From assembly GCA_029263175.1 (NCBI GenBank), contig JAJCXZ010000039.1:1-36239 (forward strand): 36,239 nucleotides of DNA. Direction: 5' to 3'. Of this stretch, positions 15,950 to 23,340 are shown piece after piece. The notes beneath the pieces are model-generated. The model saw only the letters and a list, made by a program, of their open reading frames with translations. It was not told the DNA's origin and ran no database searches. Every line of letters starts with the position of its first letter. The first letter of the stretch is position 1. Made by a program: the position numbers and the translations under genes. The stretch is from Acidimicrobiales bacterium (GTDB lineage Bacteria; Actinomycetota; Acidimicrobiia; Acidimicrobiales; Aldehydirespiratoraceae).

Positions 15950-17170
15950 ATGGTCGAGATCAACGGGAAACGTCTGCTGAGCGATCTGCATCGGCTCCGT
16001 GATTTCGGGCGCACGGGTGACGGTGTGGTTCGGACATCGTTCAGCGATATCGACATGGCAGCCCGGGAATGGCTTCGAAAACGGTTCGCCGATGCTGGGT
16101 TGGCTGCGGCAATTGACGGCGTTGGCAACGTGTTCGGCACCTCACCCAACCCTGGCCCGGCGCTGGTGCTCGGTTCGCATTCGGACACACAACCTCGCGG
16201 CGGTTGGCTCGACGGCACCCTCGGTGTCATCTATGCGCTGGAGATCGCCCGGGCCTTCGCCGAGGATCCGGGCACGCGTGACCTCGCGGTCGATGTCGTG
16301 GCGTGGATCGATGAGGAGGGCACGTACACGAGTTGCCTCGGCAGCCAGTCATTCGTCGGTGACCTTTCGGACGAAGTGCTGGAGCATGCCAACGATGGCG
16401 GCGAAACGGTGGCGCAGGCCATCGCCCGAGTGGGGCTCACCGGCGTTGCGAGGGCTGCATTGGATCCCGGGCGTCACGTTGGTTACCTGGAGGCCCACAT
16501 CGAGCAGGGTCCGTACCTCGAAGAGTTGGGTGACCAGATCGGTGTCGTCACCTCGATCGTGGGCATTCGCTCGACCGAGGTGGAGTTCATCGGCGATCAG
16601 AATCATGCCGGCACAACACCGATGAACAGGCGGCGAGACGCCGGCGTGGCAATGTTCGAGTTTGCGGTGCGGCTGCGGGAACGGTTCACGGCCATCGCGG
16701 GACCGACAACCGTGTGGACCATCGGCCAGGTTCGGCTCGAACCGGGGGCGGCCAGCATCATCCCCGGCTTCGCTGCAGCGCATGTGCAATACCGCGATCC
16801 TGAAGACGAGCGACTGGCTGCGCTCGAGGATGCGCTGGCAGGAGTGGCGGCCGACGTAGCCGCAGCCACCGGTGTCGAGGCTCGAGTTCGGCGGGAACGA
16901 GATCCGATTCTGCCCTGTGACATGGATGCCGGTTTCCGTCGCCACATCGCGGCAGCAGCTGAACGAATCGTGCCGGGAGGCTGGCGAGAGATGCCGAGCG
17001 CAGCCGGCCACGACCCGATGGTCATCTCGCATCATCTTCCCTGCGCAATGGTGTTCATTCCGAGCATTGGGGGTGTGAGCCACGACTTTGCGGAGGACAG
17101 TCTGGAGGCCGACATCGTGGTCGGCTGCGAGGTCATGGCGGAGGCCGCAGCGTCGATTCTCCGCGGCTAG
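15950..17170 (+). CDS. M20-family amidohydrolase (hydantoinase/carbamoylase type)
   Basis: Zn-dependent amidase of the N-carbamoyl-amino acid hydrolase/allantoate amidohydrolase group, 406 aa, cytoplasmic. Metal ligands are visible in GSHSDTQPRGGWLDGTLG (residues about 74-91) and VVAWIDEEG (about 120). The dimerisation domain (about 210-330) carries GDQNHAGTTPMNRRRDAG, and the C-terminal motif is AAGHDPMVISHHLPCAMVF with GGVSHDFAEDS. The family normally cleaves ureido or amide bonds. The usual GSH-x-DTV is GSHSDTQ here. It is the first gene of an operon, with the M19-like gene starting 11 bases after its stop. The substrate is probably an N-carbamoyl or amide compound, inferred from the family only. 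Confidence 0.88.
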   Translation: MVEINGKRLLSDLHRLRDFGRTGDGVVRTSFSDIDMAAREWLRKRFADAGLAAAIDGVGNVFGTSPNPGPALVLGSHSDTQPRGGWLDGTLGVIYALEIARAFAEDPGTRDLAVDVVAWIDEEGTYTSCLGSQSFVGDLSDEVLEHANDGGETVAQAIARVGLTGVARAALDPGRHVGYLEAHIEQGPYLEELGDQIGVVTSIVGIRSTEVEFIGDQNHAGTTPMNRRRDAGVAMFEFAVRLRERFTAIAGPTTVWTIGQVRLEPGAASIIPGFAAAHVQYRDPEDERLAALEDALAGVAADVAAATGVEARVRRERDPILPCDMDAGFRRHIAAAAERIVPGGWREMPSAAGHDPMVISHHLPCAMVFIPSIGGVSHDFAEDSLEADIVVGCEVMAEAAASILRG

Positions 17171-17181
17171 GTTTTCCTCTC

Positions 17182-18162
17182 GTGACCGCACCGCTGATCG
17201 ACAATCTGCAGTACTCGAACTGGTCGGAAAGGATCTTCCGGCAACTCCACGAGGGCGGCGTCCACGCGGTACACACGACGATCGCGTACCACGAGACCTT
17301 TCGAGAGATGGTCCTCAATATCGAGGCGTTCAACCGATGGTTCGAACAATTCCCCGAGTTGATCTTCATGGGCCGCTCTGGCGACGATGTTCGCCGCGCC
17401 GCCGACGAGGACAGGACCGCCGTCTTCTTCGGCTTCCAGAACCCGTCGCCGATCGAGGACGACCTGGGCTTGGTCGAGATCTGTCACACGCTCGGCATCC
17501 GATTCATGCAGCTGACGTACAACAACCAGTCACTGCTGGCGACCGGCTGTTACGAGGAGGTCGATTCGGGGGTGACGCGGTTCGGCCGTCAAGTGATATC
17601 GGAGATGAACCGAGTCGGCCTGGTCGTTGACATGAGCCACTCGGCCGAACGGTCCACGCTCGAGGCGATCGAGATCTCGGAGCGGCCGATCGCCATCACC
17701 CACGCCAATCCGGCGTGGTGGCATCCCGCCCTAAGAAACAAGTCCGATGAGGTGCTCCGAGCACTCACCGACGCAGGGGGCATGCTCGGGTTCTCCCTCT
17801 ACCCCCATCACTTGAAAGACAGCACGGACTGCACGGTCGCGGGCTTCTGCGAGATGGTGCACGAAACGGCCGACCGGTACGGCGTCGAACACCTCGGGCT
17901 CGGTTCCGACCTCTGCCAGGACCAGCCCGACTCGGTCGTGTCATGGATGCGCAACGGTCGTTGGACCAAGACAGTCGACTACGGCGAGGGTTCTGCCGAC
18001 GCGCCGGGATTTCCCGATCAACCGGATTGGTTCAGCGATAGTCGTGACTTCGGCAATATCGCGCGAGGGCTGGCAGACGTGGGATTCTCCGCCGACGATG
18101 TCGAGAGCCTCATGGGCGGAAACTGGCTTCGGTTCTACGACACCTCGTTCGGCCCGGCGTGA
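17182..18162 (+). CDS. M19 membrane dipeptidase-like protein, variant metal site
   Basis: Renal-dipeptidase fold, 326 aa, with no signal peptide. The second half is standard: GLVVDMSHSAERS, IAITHANPAWWHPALRNKSD, GGMLGFSLYPHH, GVEHLGLGSDLCQD and ending LMGGNWLRF. The first half departs. The N-terminal D-G-H-x-D motif is replaced by IDNLQYSNWSERIF, and the usual central Glu region reads FFGFQNPSPIEDD. At least two ligands of the binuclear Zn site are therefore not evident. It may be a mononuclear hydrolase with a changed reaction. The GTG start lies 11 bases after the M20 gene, and the stop overlaps the next start (GTGA). Confidence 0.85.
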   Translation: MTAPLIDNLQYSNWSERIFRQLHEGGVHAVHTTIAYHETFREMVLNIEAFNRWFEQFPELIFMGRSGDDVRRAADEDRTAVFFGFQNPSPIEDDLGLVEICHTLGIRFMQLTYNNQSLLATGCYEEVDSGVTRFGRQVISEMNRVGLVVDMSHSAERSTLEAIEISERPIAITHANPAWWHPALRNKSDEVLRALTDAGGMLGFSLYPHHLKDSTDCTVAGFCEMVHETADRYGVEHLGLGSDLCQDQPDSVVSWMRNGRWTKTVDYGEGSADAPGFPDQPDWFSDSRDFGNIARGLADVGFSADDVESLMGGNWLRFYDTSFGPA

Positions 18163-19856
18163 ACAAGATCGACGGCAGCGTTGGTTTGGAGCTGCGGCCG
18201 CCGTCGGAAGTAATGCGTCTCGAACGGCTGGGTAGTTCGTTTCCGACCCGGCTCAGCTTCATGCGAACACTGATTCGACAGCTCGCCGAGGAGCAGGCAG
18301 AGGTCACCCGGCCCGTTTGGGAGATCAACGACGACGGCTTTGGCCGGGCCGTCTACACCGTCGGCCTCACGGGCCATCGGTACAGTCTGGTGGCCTTCAG
18401 CACCCCGCTCGCCCCGGAGAACCGCACTGACCGAGTGATCGCAGAGGCGTGGGACAGCAGCTTTGTCCTCTTCGACGGTGTGCCCACGACCGACGACCTC
18501 GACCGGCTTCAGGCCGCTGCTCCTCGGCAGGAAGCAGCGAGATACAACTCGACCGAACTCAGCCTGAGTAGGGCCAACAAGTCCGTGCGGCTTTTCGAGC
18601 ACGTCGTTGACAGTCTCGCTCGGGGTCACCAACCCGACCCGGCGATGCTCGCCTCGGTCGGCTATCTCATGCGAACGACAGCGGTCTATGGCAACGGCAA
18701 GTTCGGAATCGCCGATCGGGGCAACTTCGCCGACCGCCCGGGGATGAGCGCGCCCTTCCGCGCCGAGATGCTCAGCGTTTGGCTCACACGTGGGTTCACC
18801 ATCGACCTGGTCAACCATGTCGCCCGGCGACGTTCGCCCGATAGAGCGGTGCCCCTCAGTGACCGGCGGCAACGCCAGCTGGGTATCGGAAACGCAACGG
18901 GGCTGGGCATGGCGCCGTTCCTGGTCACCCATCCAATCCTGTTCAACAATTGGATGACGGCGAGGGAGACCGCGATCGCCCGAGTGCGCGCGGTCGAGGC
19001 CGCCTCCCCGCAGTCCATTGCCCGGGTACGTGAACTCCTGGATCGCGCCCGCCGACACGTGGCGCAGTGGCAAGTCGACGATCAGCGACAAGCCGACCGG
19101 ATCAGTGCCCTCGAGTCCGATCTCGGTGAGGTGACGGAGTTCGTGGACGGCAGCTGGACCACTGAGTCGAGGCCATGGAATCGGCTGCTGACGGTAGCTC
19201 GCCGGTGGACGACCGAGACGCAGGAACTCATCGCGGCTCTCCTGATCGAAGCACACCCGGAACTCGTGGATGATCTGGCTGACCGGATGGCAAGCGCCAC
19301 TCCGCCGAGACTCGATGCCGCGGGCACCGTCGACACGCTTCGCGCTCAGCTCGCAGAGACGTTCGAGTGGACACTCGACATCGATTTCGATTCGCTTCCG
19401 GAGTCGGCACAGTTCTGGTACATCTCCGAAGAGAAGCTCGAACCTCGCCTCGGTATGCGCTTCGAAGAACCGGGGGCAGAGCTGGAACAACCTCTCGACA
19501 TCGCTCGGCAGGTCCAGGCGCTCGGCGCCGCGTTGAGCGATACCCCGCCGGGGCAGTCGCTGGCAGACTTCCTTCTTTCCCATCCGGAGCATCGGTTCGC
19601 TGCTGTTCGAGTCCAGACCGCGTCGATGCACCCCTACTCCGAGATCAGGGACAACCTGATCGCCGACCGGTGTCTCCCCATCGACATGCTGCGGGCAAAG
19701 CTGGCGTTCTTCGGTGCCAGCAAGTTCGACCCGAAGAGTGATCGATGGACCCGGATCACGCTGTACCAGGGCGCCCCATTGTTTGCCGATATCGCCAACC
19801 CGGCGCCCAATTTCGACGCCGATGACTGGTGGTTGCCGGTGCTGGAGGCCTCGTGA
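18159..19856 (+). CDS. Unrecognised 565-aa protein of the hydrolase operon
   Basis: I do not recognise a characterised family. It is soluble with no signal peptide. The N-terminal domain (about 1-130) contains GFGRAVYTVGLTGHRYSLVAFS and AEAWDSSFVLFDGVPT. A central region (about 165-270) has YGNGKFGIADRGNF, VWLTRGFTIDLVNHVARR and a Gly-rich motif GIGNATGLGMAPFLVTHPIL followed by FNNW. A helical Arg-rich stretch follows (about 280-400), and the last 90 residues include ALSDTPPGQSLADFLLSHPE. It starts with GTG overlapping the M19 stop and ends overlapping the next GTG, so it is stoichiometrically coupled to both. It may be the operon's catalytic or scaffold component. Confidence 0.85.
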   Translation: MNKIDGSVGLELRPPSEVMRLERLGSSFPTRLSFMRTLIRQLAEEQAEVTRPVWEINDDGFGRAVYTVGLTGHRYSLVAFSTPLAPENRTDRVIAEAWDSSFVLFDGVPTTDDLDRLQAAAPRQEAARYNSTELSLSRANKSVRLFEHVVDSLARGHQPDPAMLASVGYLMRTTAVYGNGKFGIADRGNFADRPGMSAPFRAEMLSVWLTRGFTIDLVNHVARRRSPDRAVPLSDRRQRQLGIGNATGLGMAPFLVTHPILFNNWMTARETAIARVRAVEAASPQSIARVRELLDRARRHVAQWQVDDQRQADRISALESDLGEVTEFVDGSWTTESRPWNRLLTVARRWTTETQELIAALLIEAHPELVDDLADRMASATPPRLDAAGTVDTLRAQLAETFEWTLDIDFDSLPESAQFWYISEEKLEPRLGMRFEEPGAELEQPLDIARQVQALGAALSDTPPGQSLADFLLSHPEHRFAAVRVQTASMHPYSEIRDNLIADRCLPIDMLRAKLAFFGASKFDPKSDRWTRITLYQGAPLFADIANPAPNFDADDWWLPVLEAS

Positions 19857-20473
19857 TCTGCTCGCTCAACGAGATCGGCGGACTGCTCCGCAAGGCGGCC
19901 ATGGGGTCCGGGTATCCGGTCGGCCTGGCGGACGCGATGTCGGCTGCCGGCGTCTGGCTCTGCGCCCGCGATCTCGACGGAGTTGGCGCGGTGCTGGCTG
20001 CGCTCGACGGCGGCTTCGAGCCAACCCTCGAGCTGCAGCGCGACCATGAGACGTTGACCATCGCGAACGCGAGCATCGGGCGATGCGGCGCTTCTGTCCC
20101 TGAGCTCCTCGCCTCCGGTGAGGTCGGTCGTATCGTCCTCGAGGATCCCGACTCCCTGATGTTGCTCGTCGGCATGGCGGGGGTGGCGGCAACCGTCGGC
20201 TCGACTGCGTTCGCCTTGACCACCGGCGAAGGCCACTCGGCCATCGTCGATAGCAACGGACTGAGCGGTGGCCGGATGGATGCGGTGGTCGGCAAGGTCG
20301 AGATCGAACTGGCGGAGTCTCGATCGCAACCTTCATCGAGTGCCCACGGAGCCGTGTCTGTCAACGACCAGCAGTGGGAGCGGGTGAGCTCGCTGGCCGC
20401 ACGTGTCTACGTGCCCGCCACCGACGAGTCCCGACTCAGTGGCGCCGGCGCTGGGCTCACTGACAACGACTAG
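19853..20473 (+). CDS. DUF3726-like protein, last gene of the hydrolase operon
   Basis: 206 aa, cytoplasmic. The opening MICSLNEIGGLLRKAAMGSGYPVGLADAMSAAG, with an early conserved Glu, resembles what I remember of DUF3726, which has no known function. The middle, IVLEDPDSLMLLVGMAGVAATVG, is hydrophobic but not a clear membrane helix. The C-terminus is polar. The GTG at 19853 overlaps the upstream stop as GTGA; a GTG in the same frame at 19829 is less likely. The small size and position suggest an accessory partner of the 565-aa protein. The assignment is from memory and uncertain. It ends four bases before the convergent phosphatase-like gene. Confidence 0.75.
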   Translation: MICSLNEIGGLLRKAAMGSGYPVGLADAMSAAGVWLCARDLDGVGAVLAALDGGFEPTLELQRDHETLTIANASIGRCGASVPELLASGEVGRIVLEDPDSLMLLVGMAGVAATVGSTAFALTTGEGHSAIVDSNGLSGGRMDAVVGKVEIELAESRSQPSSSAHGAVSVNDQQWERVSSLAARVYVPATDESRLSGAGAGLTDND

Positions 20474-20477
20474 TTGC

Positions 20478-20867
20478 CTAGGGCTGGGTGGCGAGGCTGC
20501 TGACGAGTTGCTCGACGTGGCGATGGATCGCGTTCATCGATCCCGCGAAGTCGTCGCTCAGCATGGGTACGTCCCATTCGATGATCGACTCGGCGGGGAT
20601 CTCGTCGTGGCTGCAACCAATACTGACCACGATGTCGGCACCGTCGGTGTCGATGGAGGACACCAGTCTCGGGCTGTCGGTGATGCCGAATCCCTGGGTC
20701 TCGAGCGCGGCGCGAACGCTCTCCATCACCTGGGCATCGGGGTCGGTTCCCGCTACCTCGGCGGTGGCATCTATGCCGAGCCGGGCCGCTGCCGCACGAA
20801 AGTAGGTGGAGGCGAAGATACTCTTGCCGGCGGCGTGCGGGCAGAGGAATAGAACATTGGTGGTCAT
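20478..20867 (-). CDS. Low-molecular-weight phosphatase/arsenate reductase-like protein with CX5K loop
   Basis: 129 aa, LMW-PTP fold. The P-loop is near the start: VLFLCPHAAGKS. Classical LMW phosphatases and ArsC have CX5R-S, but here the Arg is Lys. Later motifs are ADIVVSIGCSHDEIP and the Asp-containing WDVPMLSDDF, which resembles the DP general-acid loop of the family. The start is fixed by AAGGAG six bases upstream. The gene lies 31 bases downstream of chrA in the same direction, so it probably belongs to the chromate operon. It may bind or reduce an oxyanion rather than act as a standard phosphatase, which is inference. Confidence 0.85.
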   Translation of the reverse strand: MTTNVLFLCPHAAGKSIFASTYFRAAAARLGIDATAEVAGTDPDAQVMESVRAALETQGFGITDSPRLVSSIDTDGADIVVSIGCSHDEIPAESIIEWDVPMLSDDFAGSMNAIHRHVEQLVSSLATQP

Positions 20868-20873
20868 GGGATT

Positions 20874-20879
20874 CTCCTT
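20874..20879 (-). promoter_or_regulatory. Shine-Dalgarno site
   Basis: AAGGAG on the minus strand, six bases before ATG 20867. It excludes the longer in-frame ORF that begins at 21059 inside chrA. Confidence 0.8.
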
Positions 20880-20898
20880 GATGTCTGACCGGTCACAA

Positions 20899-22269
20899 TC
20901 AGGTGAGCAATTGATGAGCGATGCCGACGAATGCCGCAGCAGCGACGAGACGAAGGGTTGGCACCTTCCAGCGGAAGACAGCGGCGAACGCTGCGGCCGT
21001 GATGGCCAGTGACATCCAGTCGATCGAGGCGAGCGTTGGCTGGTGAAGAACAGCACCAAATCGGCGCCGGGGCGTGACCGCGTCGAAGAGTGTGTAGATC
21101 GTGAACCACACAGCCAGATTCAGAACAACGCCGACTACTGCTGCCGTGACGGTGTTGAGCGCCGTCGTCAACGAGCGGCGTCCTCGGAGCTGCTCGACGT
21201 AGGGAGCACCGAGGAAGATCCAGAGGAACGACGGGACGAATGTGACCCAGGTGGCGATCGCGGCGCCCCAGACGCCGGCCGTGAGTGGCGACAGACCGCC
21301 GGGATCCCGGTACGGCCCCATGAACCCCACGAATTGAACGACTTGGATCAGCGGCCCCGGTGTCGTCTCGGCCATCCCGAGGCCGCTGAGCATGTCGCCG
21401 GGTTGGAGCCAGCCGTAGTCGTTGACCGAGGCGTCGGCGATGTAGGCAAGCACCGAGTACGCCCCACCGAATGTGAGAACGGCAGCGGTCGAGAAGAACC
21501 AGGCAACGTCGACGAAGACGGAGCCTCTGCCGAGGGCGATCAGCAAGGCGATGACCGGCCCGAACCAGAGCACGAGGCCGAGTCCGAGTACCCGAAGCGA
21601 ACGAACGAGAGTGGGCGAACCGAGGGAGAGGTGGTCGTCATCGACCAGTGCAGTCGGTGCGTCTCTGGAGGCCCCGGTCGCTCCGTGAGCTCGTTCGGTG
21701 GCGAACAAATGGGGCGCTGTGCGGTGTCCGACAAGGCCAGTCATCACGGCAGCGGCCACCACCAGCGGGAACGCAATCTCGAATACGAAGACGGCAATGA
21801 AGGCGGCGGCGGCAACACCGAACATCGTCTGGTTGGTGATGACCCTCCGACCGATGCGCAGCACTGCGCTGGCGACGATCGCGACAACAGCAGCGGTGAT
21901 GCCGAAGAACACACCGGCCACCCAGTCGACGTCGCCGTAGGCGGCGAACATGATGCTGAGCGCCATGATGGAGATGAACCCGGGGAGGATGAAGACGGCG
22001 CCCGCGAACAGGCCTCCCACCGGACCCCGCAACATCCACCCCAGGTAGGTCGCGAGCTGTTGGGCTTCGGGTCCGGGTAGCAACATGCAGTAGTTGAGGG
22101 CGTGGAGGAATCGGCGTTCGCTCACCCAGCCGCGTTTCGTCACGATTTCGTCGTGCATCACCGCGATCTGTCCCGCAGGACCGCCGAAGCTGTTCGCGGC
22201 AACGCGTGACCACGCTTCGATCCACTCTGACCGCGGAATGCCATCGCCGGGCCAAGTCGGCGGACGAAT
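20899..22269 (-). CDS. chrA: Chromate transporter ChrA (start uncertain)
   Basis: Two-domain CHR-family membrane efflux protein for chromate. The first domain has SFGGPAGQIAVMHDEIV, CMLLPGPEAQQLATYLGW and several membrane helices. The second repeats the pattern with TFGGAYSVLAYIADA and GWLQPGDMLSGLGMAETTPG followed by QFVGF. It has about ten to twelve membrane segments overall. There is no in-frame ATG, GTG or TTG between the ATG at 22359 (inside chrB) and residues past the conserved SFGGPAG motif. The end given is an ATT at 22269, which yields 456 aa, the normal length, but other non-canonical starts nearby are possible. It is divergent from chrB and probably shares its operator. Confidence 0.85.
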   Translation of the reverse strand: MRPPTWPGDGIPRSEWIEAWSRVAANSFGGPAGQIAVMHDEIVTKRGWVSERRFLHALNYCMLLPGPEAQQLATYLGWMLRGPVGGLFAGAVFILPGFISIMALSIMFAAYGDVDWVAGVFFGITAAVVAIVASAVLRIGRRVITNQTMFGVAAAAFIAVFVFEIAFPLVVAAAVMTGLVGHRTAPHLFATERAHGATGASRDAPTALVDDDHLSLGSPTLVRSLRVLGLGLVLWFGPVIALLIALGRGSVFVDVAWFFSTAAVLTFGGAYSVLAYIADASVNDYGWLQPGDMLSGLGMAETTPGPLIQVVQFVGFMGPYRDPGGLSPLTAGVWGAAIATWVTFVPSFLWIFLGAPYVEQLRGRRSLTTALNTVTAAVVGVVLNLAVWFTIYTLFDAVTPRRRFGAVLHQPTLASIDWMSLAITAAAFAAVFRWKVPTLRLVAAAAFVGIAHQLLT

Positions 22270-22295
22270 CGGTTCGCTTTGGTCCTGATTGTTGT

Positions 22296-22309
22296 GTAAC
22301 CGTGGTTGC
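22296..22309. promoter_or_regulatory. Operator half of a twin palindrome, chrA-chrB intergenic
   Basis: GTAACCGTGGTTGC is a near copy (12 of 14) of the perfect palindrome at 22333-22346. The start-to-start distance is 37 bases. It lies between the divergent chrA and chrB starts. Confidence 0.55.
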
Positions 22310-22325
22310 GAGATATATTTGATGG

Positions 22326-22331
22326 TAGTGT
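22326..22331 (+). promoter_or_regulatory. -10 element for chrB
   Basis: TAGTGT, seven bases before ATG 22339, leaderless arrangement. It lies between the two operator copies. Confidence 0.5.
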
Positions 22332-22332
22332 G

Positions 22333-22346
22333 GCAACCATGGTTGC
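22333..22346. promoter_or_regulatory. Perfect 14-bp palindrome covering the chrB start codon
   Basis: GCAACCATGGTTGC equals its own reverse complement and contains the chrB ATG at its centre. Together with the copy at 22296 it forms a probable repressor site overlapping the start of transcription and translation. Confidence 0.65.
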
Positions 22347-22830
22347 GCAACAGGAACATCACCGGATCGAATGGGCGCTGATGTCGTACCGCTTGCCGCG
22401 CGAACCTTCCACCCCTCGAATCGCCGTGTGGCGCAAGCTCAAGAACCTCGGCATCGAACAGATCGGTGACGGTCTCGTGGCGCTTCCCGATGACGCACGA
22501 AACCGTGAACACCTCGAATGGATCGCGGCCGAGGTGCTCGAAGCCGACGGTGAGGCGATGGTGTGGGTGGCCCAAACCGACCGAGCGAGCAGTGAACGCT
22601 TGGCTACGCAGATGCGAGCAGCCCGCGATCTGGAGTACCGCGAACTGGTGAAGGAAGCGTCCGACATCGCGGCGTCGCCCGATCACCGGACCGTGCAGCG
22701 ACTGCGCCGAACCCTGCGAAAGATCAACCGGCGAGACTATTTCAAGGCGCCAACGCGCGATCGGGCACGGCTTGCCATTGACGCGCTCGCCAGTACGGCT
22801 GCTGAAGCGAAGGCGGGTGCATCGAGATGA
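22339..22830 (+). CDS. ChrB N-terminal domain protein (split chrB, part 1)
   Basis: 163 aa, matching the N-terminal half of the chromate-sensing regulator ChrB: MSYRLPREPSTPRIAVWRKL, NLGIEQIGDGLVALPDD, and AEVLEADGEAMVWVAQT followed by the helical ELVKEASDIAA region and Arg-rich C-terminus. In characterised ChrB proteins this domain and the chromate-resistance domain form one chain of about 310 aa. Here the frame ends at 22830 and the second half is a separate gene overlapping by ATGA. ATG 22339 is chosen because of the -10 element; an in-frame TTG at 22306 lies within the operator region. Autoregulation by the palindromes is likely. Confidence 0.8.
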   Translation: MVAQQEHHRIEWALMSYRLPREPSTPRIAVWRKLKNLGIEQIGDGLVALPDDARNREHLEWIAAEVLEADGEAMVWVAQTDRASSERLATQMRAARDLEYRELVKEASDIAASPDHRTVQRLRRTLRKINRRDYFKAPTRDRARLAIDALASTAAEAKAGASR

Positions 22831-23246
22831 GATGGGTCACCCGCTCAGGCATCCACGTTGACCGTGCGGCGTCGGCCTGGCTGATCAGTCGATACGTCGA
22901 TGGGGCGGCCGAGTTCGTGTATGTCGACGATCCCACTGAGAGGCCGGCCGACGCAACGCCGTTCGACATGGTCGACTGCGAATTCACCCACAAGGGCACC
23001 GATGTCACGTTCGAGACGATTCTTCGTCGCTACGAGTTGAATGACCCGCTTCTTTGGCGACTGGCACAGATCGTCCATCAAGCCGACGTCGAGGATGATC
23101 TCTACGACGCCCCCGAGGCCGAGGGTCTCGACGCGATCATCCGAGCTCTTGGCCTCGACCACGATGACGAAGCTGTCCGAGCGATTACATCCACGATCTT
23201 CGACAGCCTTGTGCACTACCTCCGACGAGAGACGCTCGGCACCTGA
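22827..23246 (+). CDS. ChrB C-terminal (chromate resistance) domain protein (split chrB, part 2)
   Basis: 139 aa, matching the ChrB C-terminal domain: RWVTRSGIHVDRAASAWLIS, YVDDPTERPADATPFDMVDC, EFTHKGTDVTFETILRRYEL, a histidine in LAQIVHQADVEDD, and APEAEGLDAIIRALGL. It is separated from the N-terminal domain by a stop codon with a four-base ATGA overlap, so it is translated as a separate, coupled polypeptide. The DNA shows no frameshift that would rejoin them. It is followed by a 94-base gap before nitrile hydratase. Confidence 0.85.
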   Translation: MRWVTRSGIHVDRAASAWLISRYVDGAAEFVYVDDPTERPADATPFDMVDCEFTHKGTDVTFETILRRYELNDPLLWRLAQIVHQADVEDDLYDAPEAEGLDAIIRALGLDHDDEAVRAITSTIFDSLVHYLRRETLGT

Positions 23247-23328
23247 GCCGAAGTGCCAGCGGAACGGGGATCACATTCTCCGCGCCAAGAACCACCACAG
23301 CAAAGCCCCGGGACCCACCCGAGCGATC

Positions 23329-23334
23329 TATGGT
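23329..23334 (+). promoter_or_regulatory. -10 element for nitrile hydratase operon
   Basis: TATGGT, six bases before the GTG at 23341. It suggests an independent leaderless transcript and supports this GTG. Confidence 0.5.
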
Positions 23335-23340
23335 GACGAC

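Noticed and set aside
18135-19631. 498-codon minus-strand frame opposite the 565-aa gene
   Set aside because: The plus frame is coupled at both ends by GTGA overlaps and has consistent protein-like composition; the minus frame does not.
21043-22080. 345-codon plus-strand frame over chrA
   Set aside because: Very rich in Glu, Arg and Asp in the manner of antisense to membrane protein codons; chrA motifs are unambiguous.
23041-23340. N-terminal extension of nitrile hydratase beta from 23041
   Set aside because: It runs out of frame through chrB part 2; the conserved beta N-terminus begins at GTG 23341.
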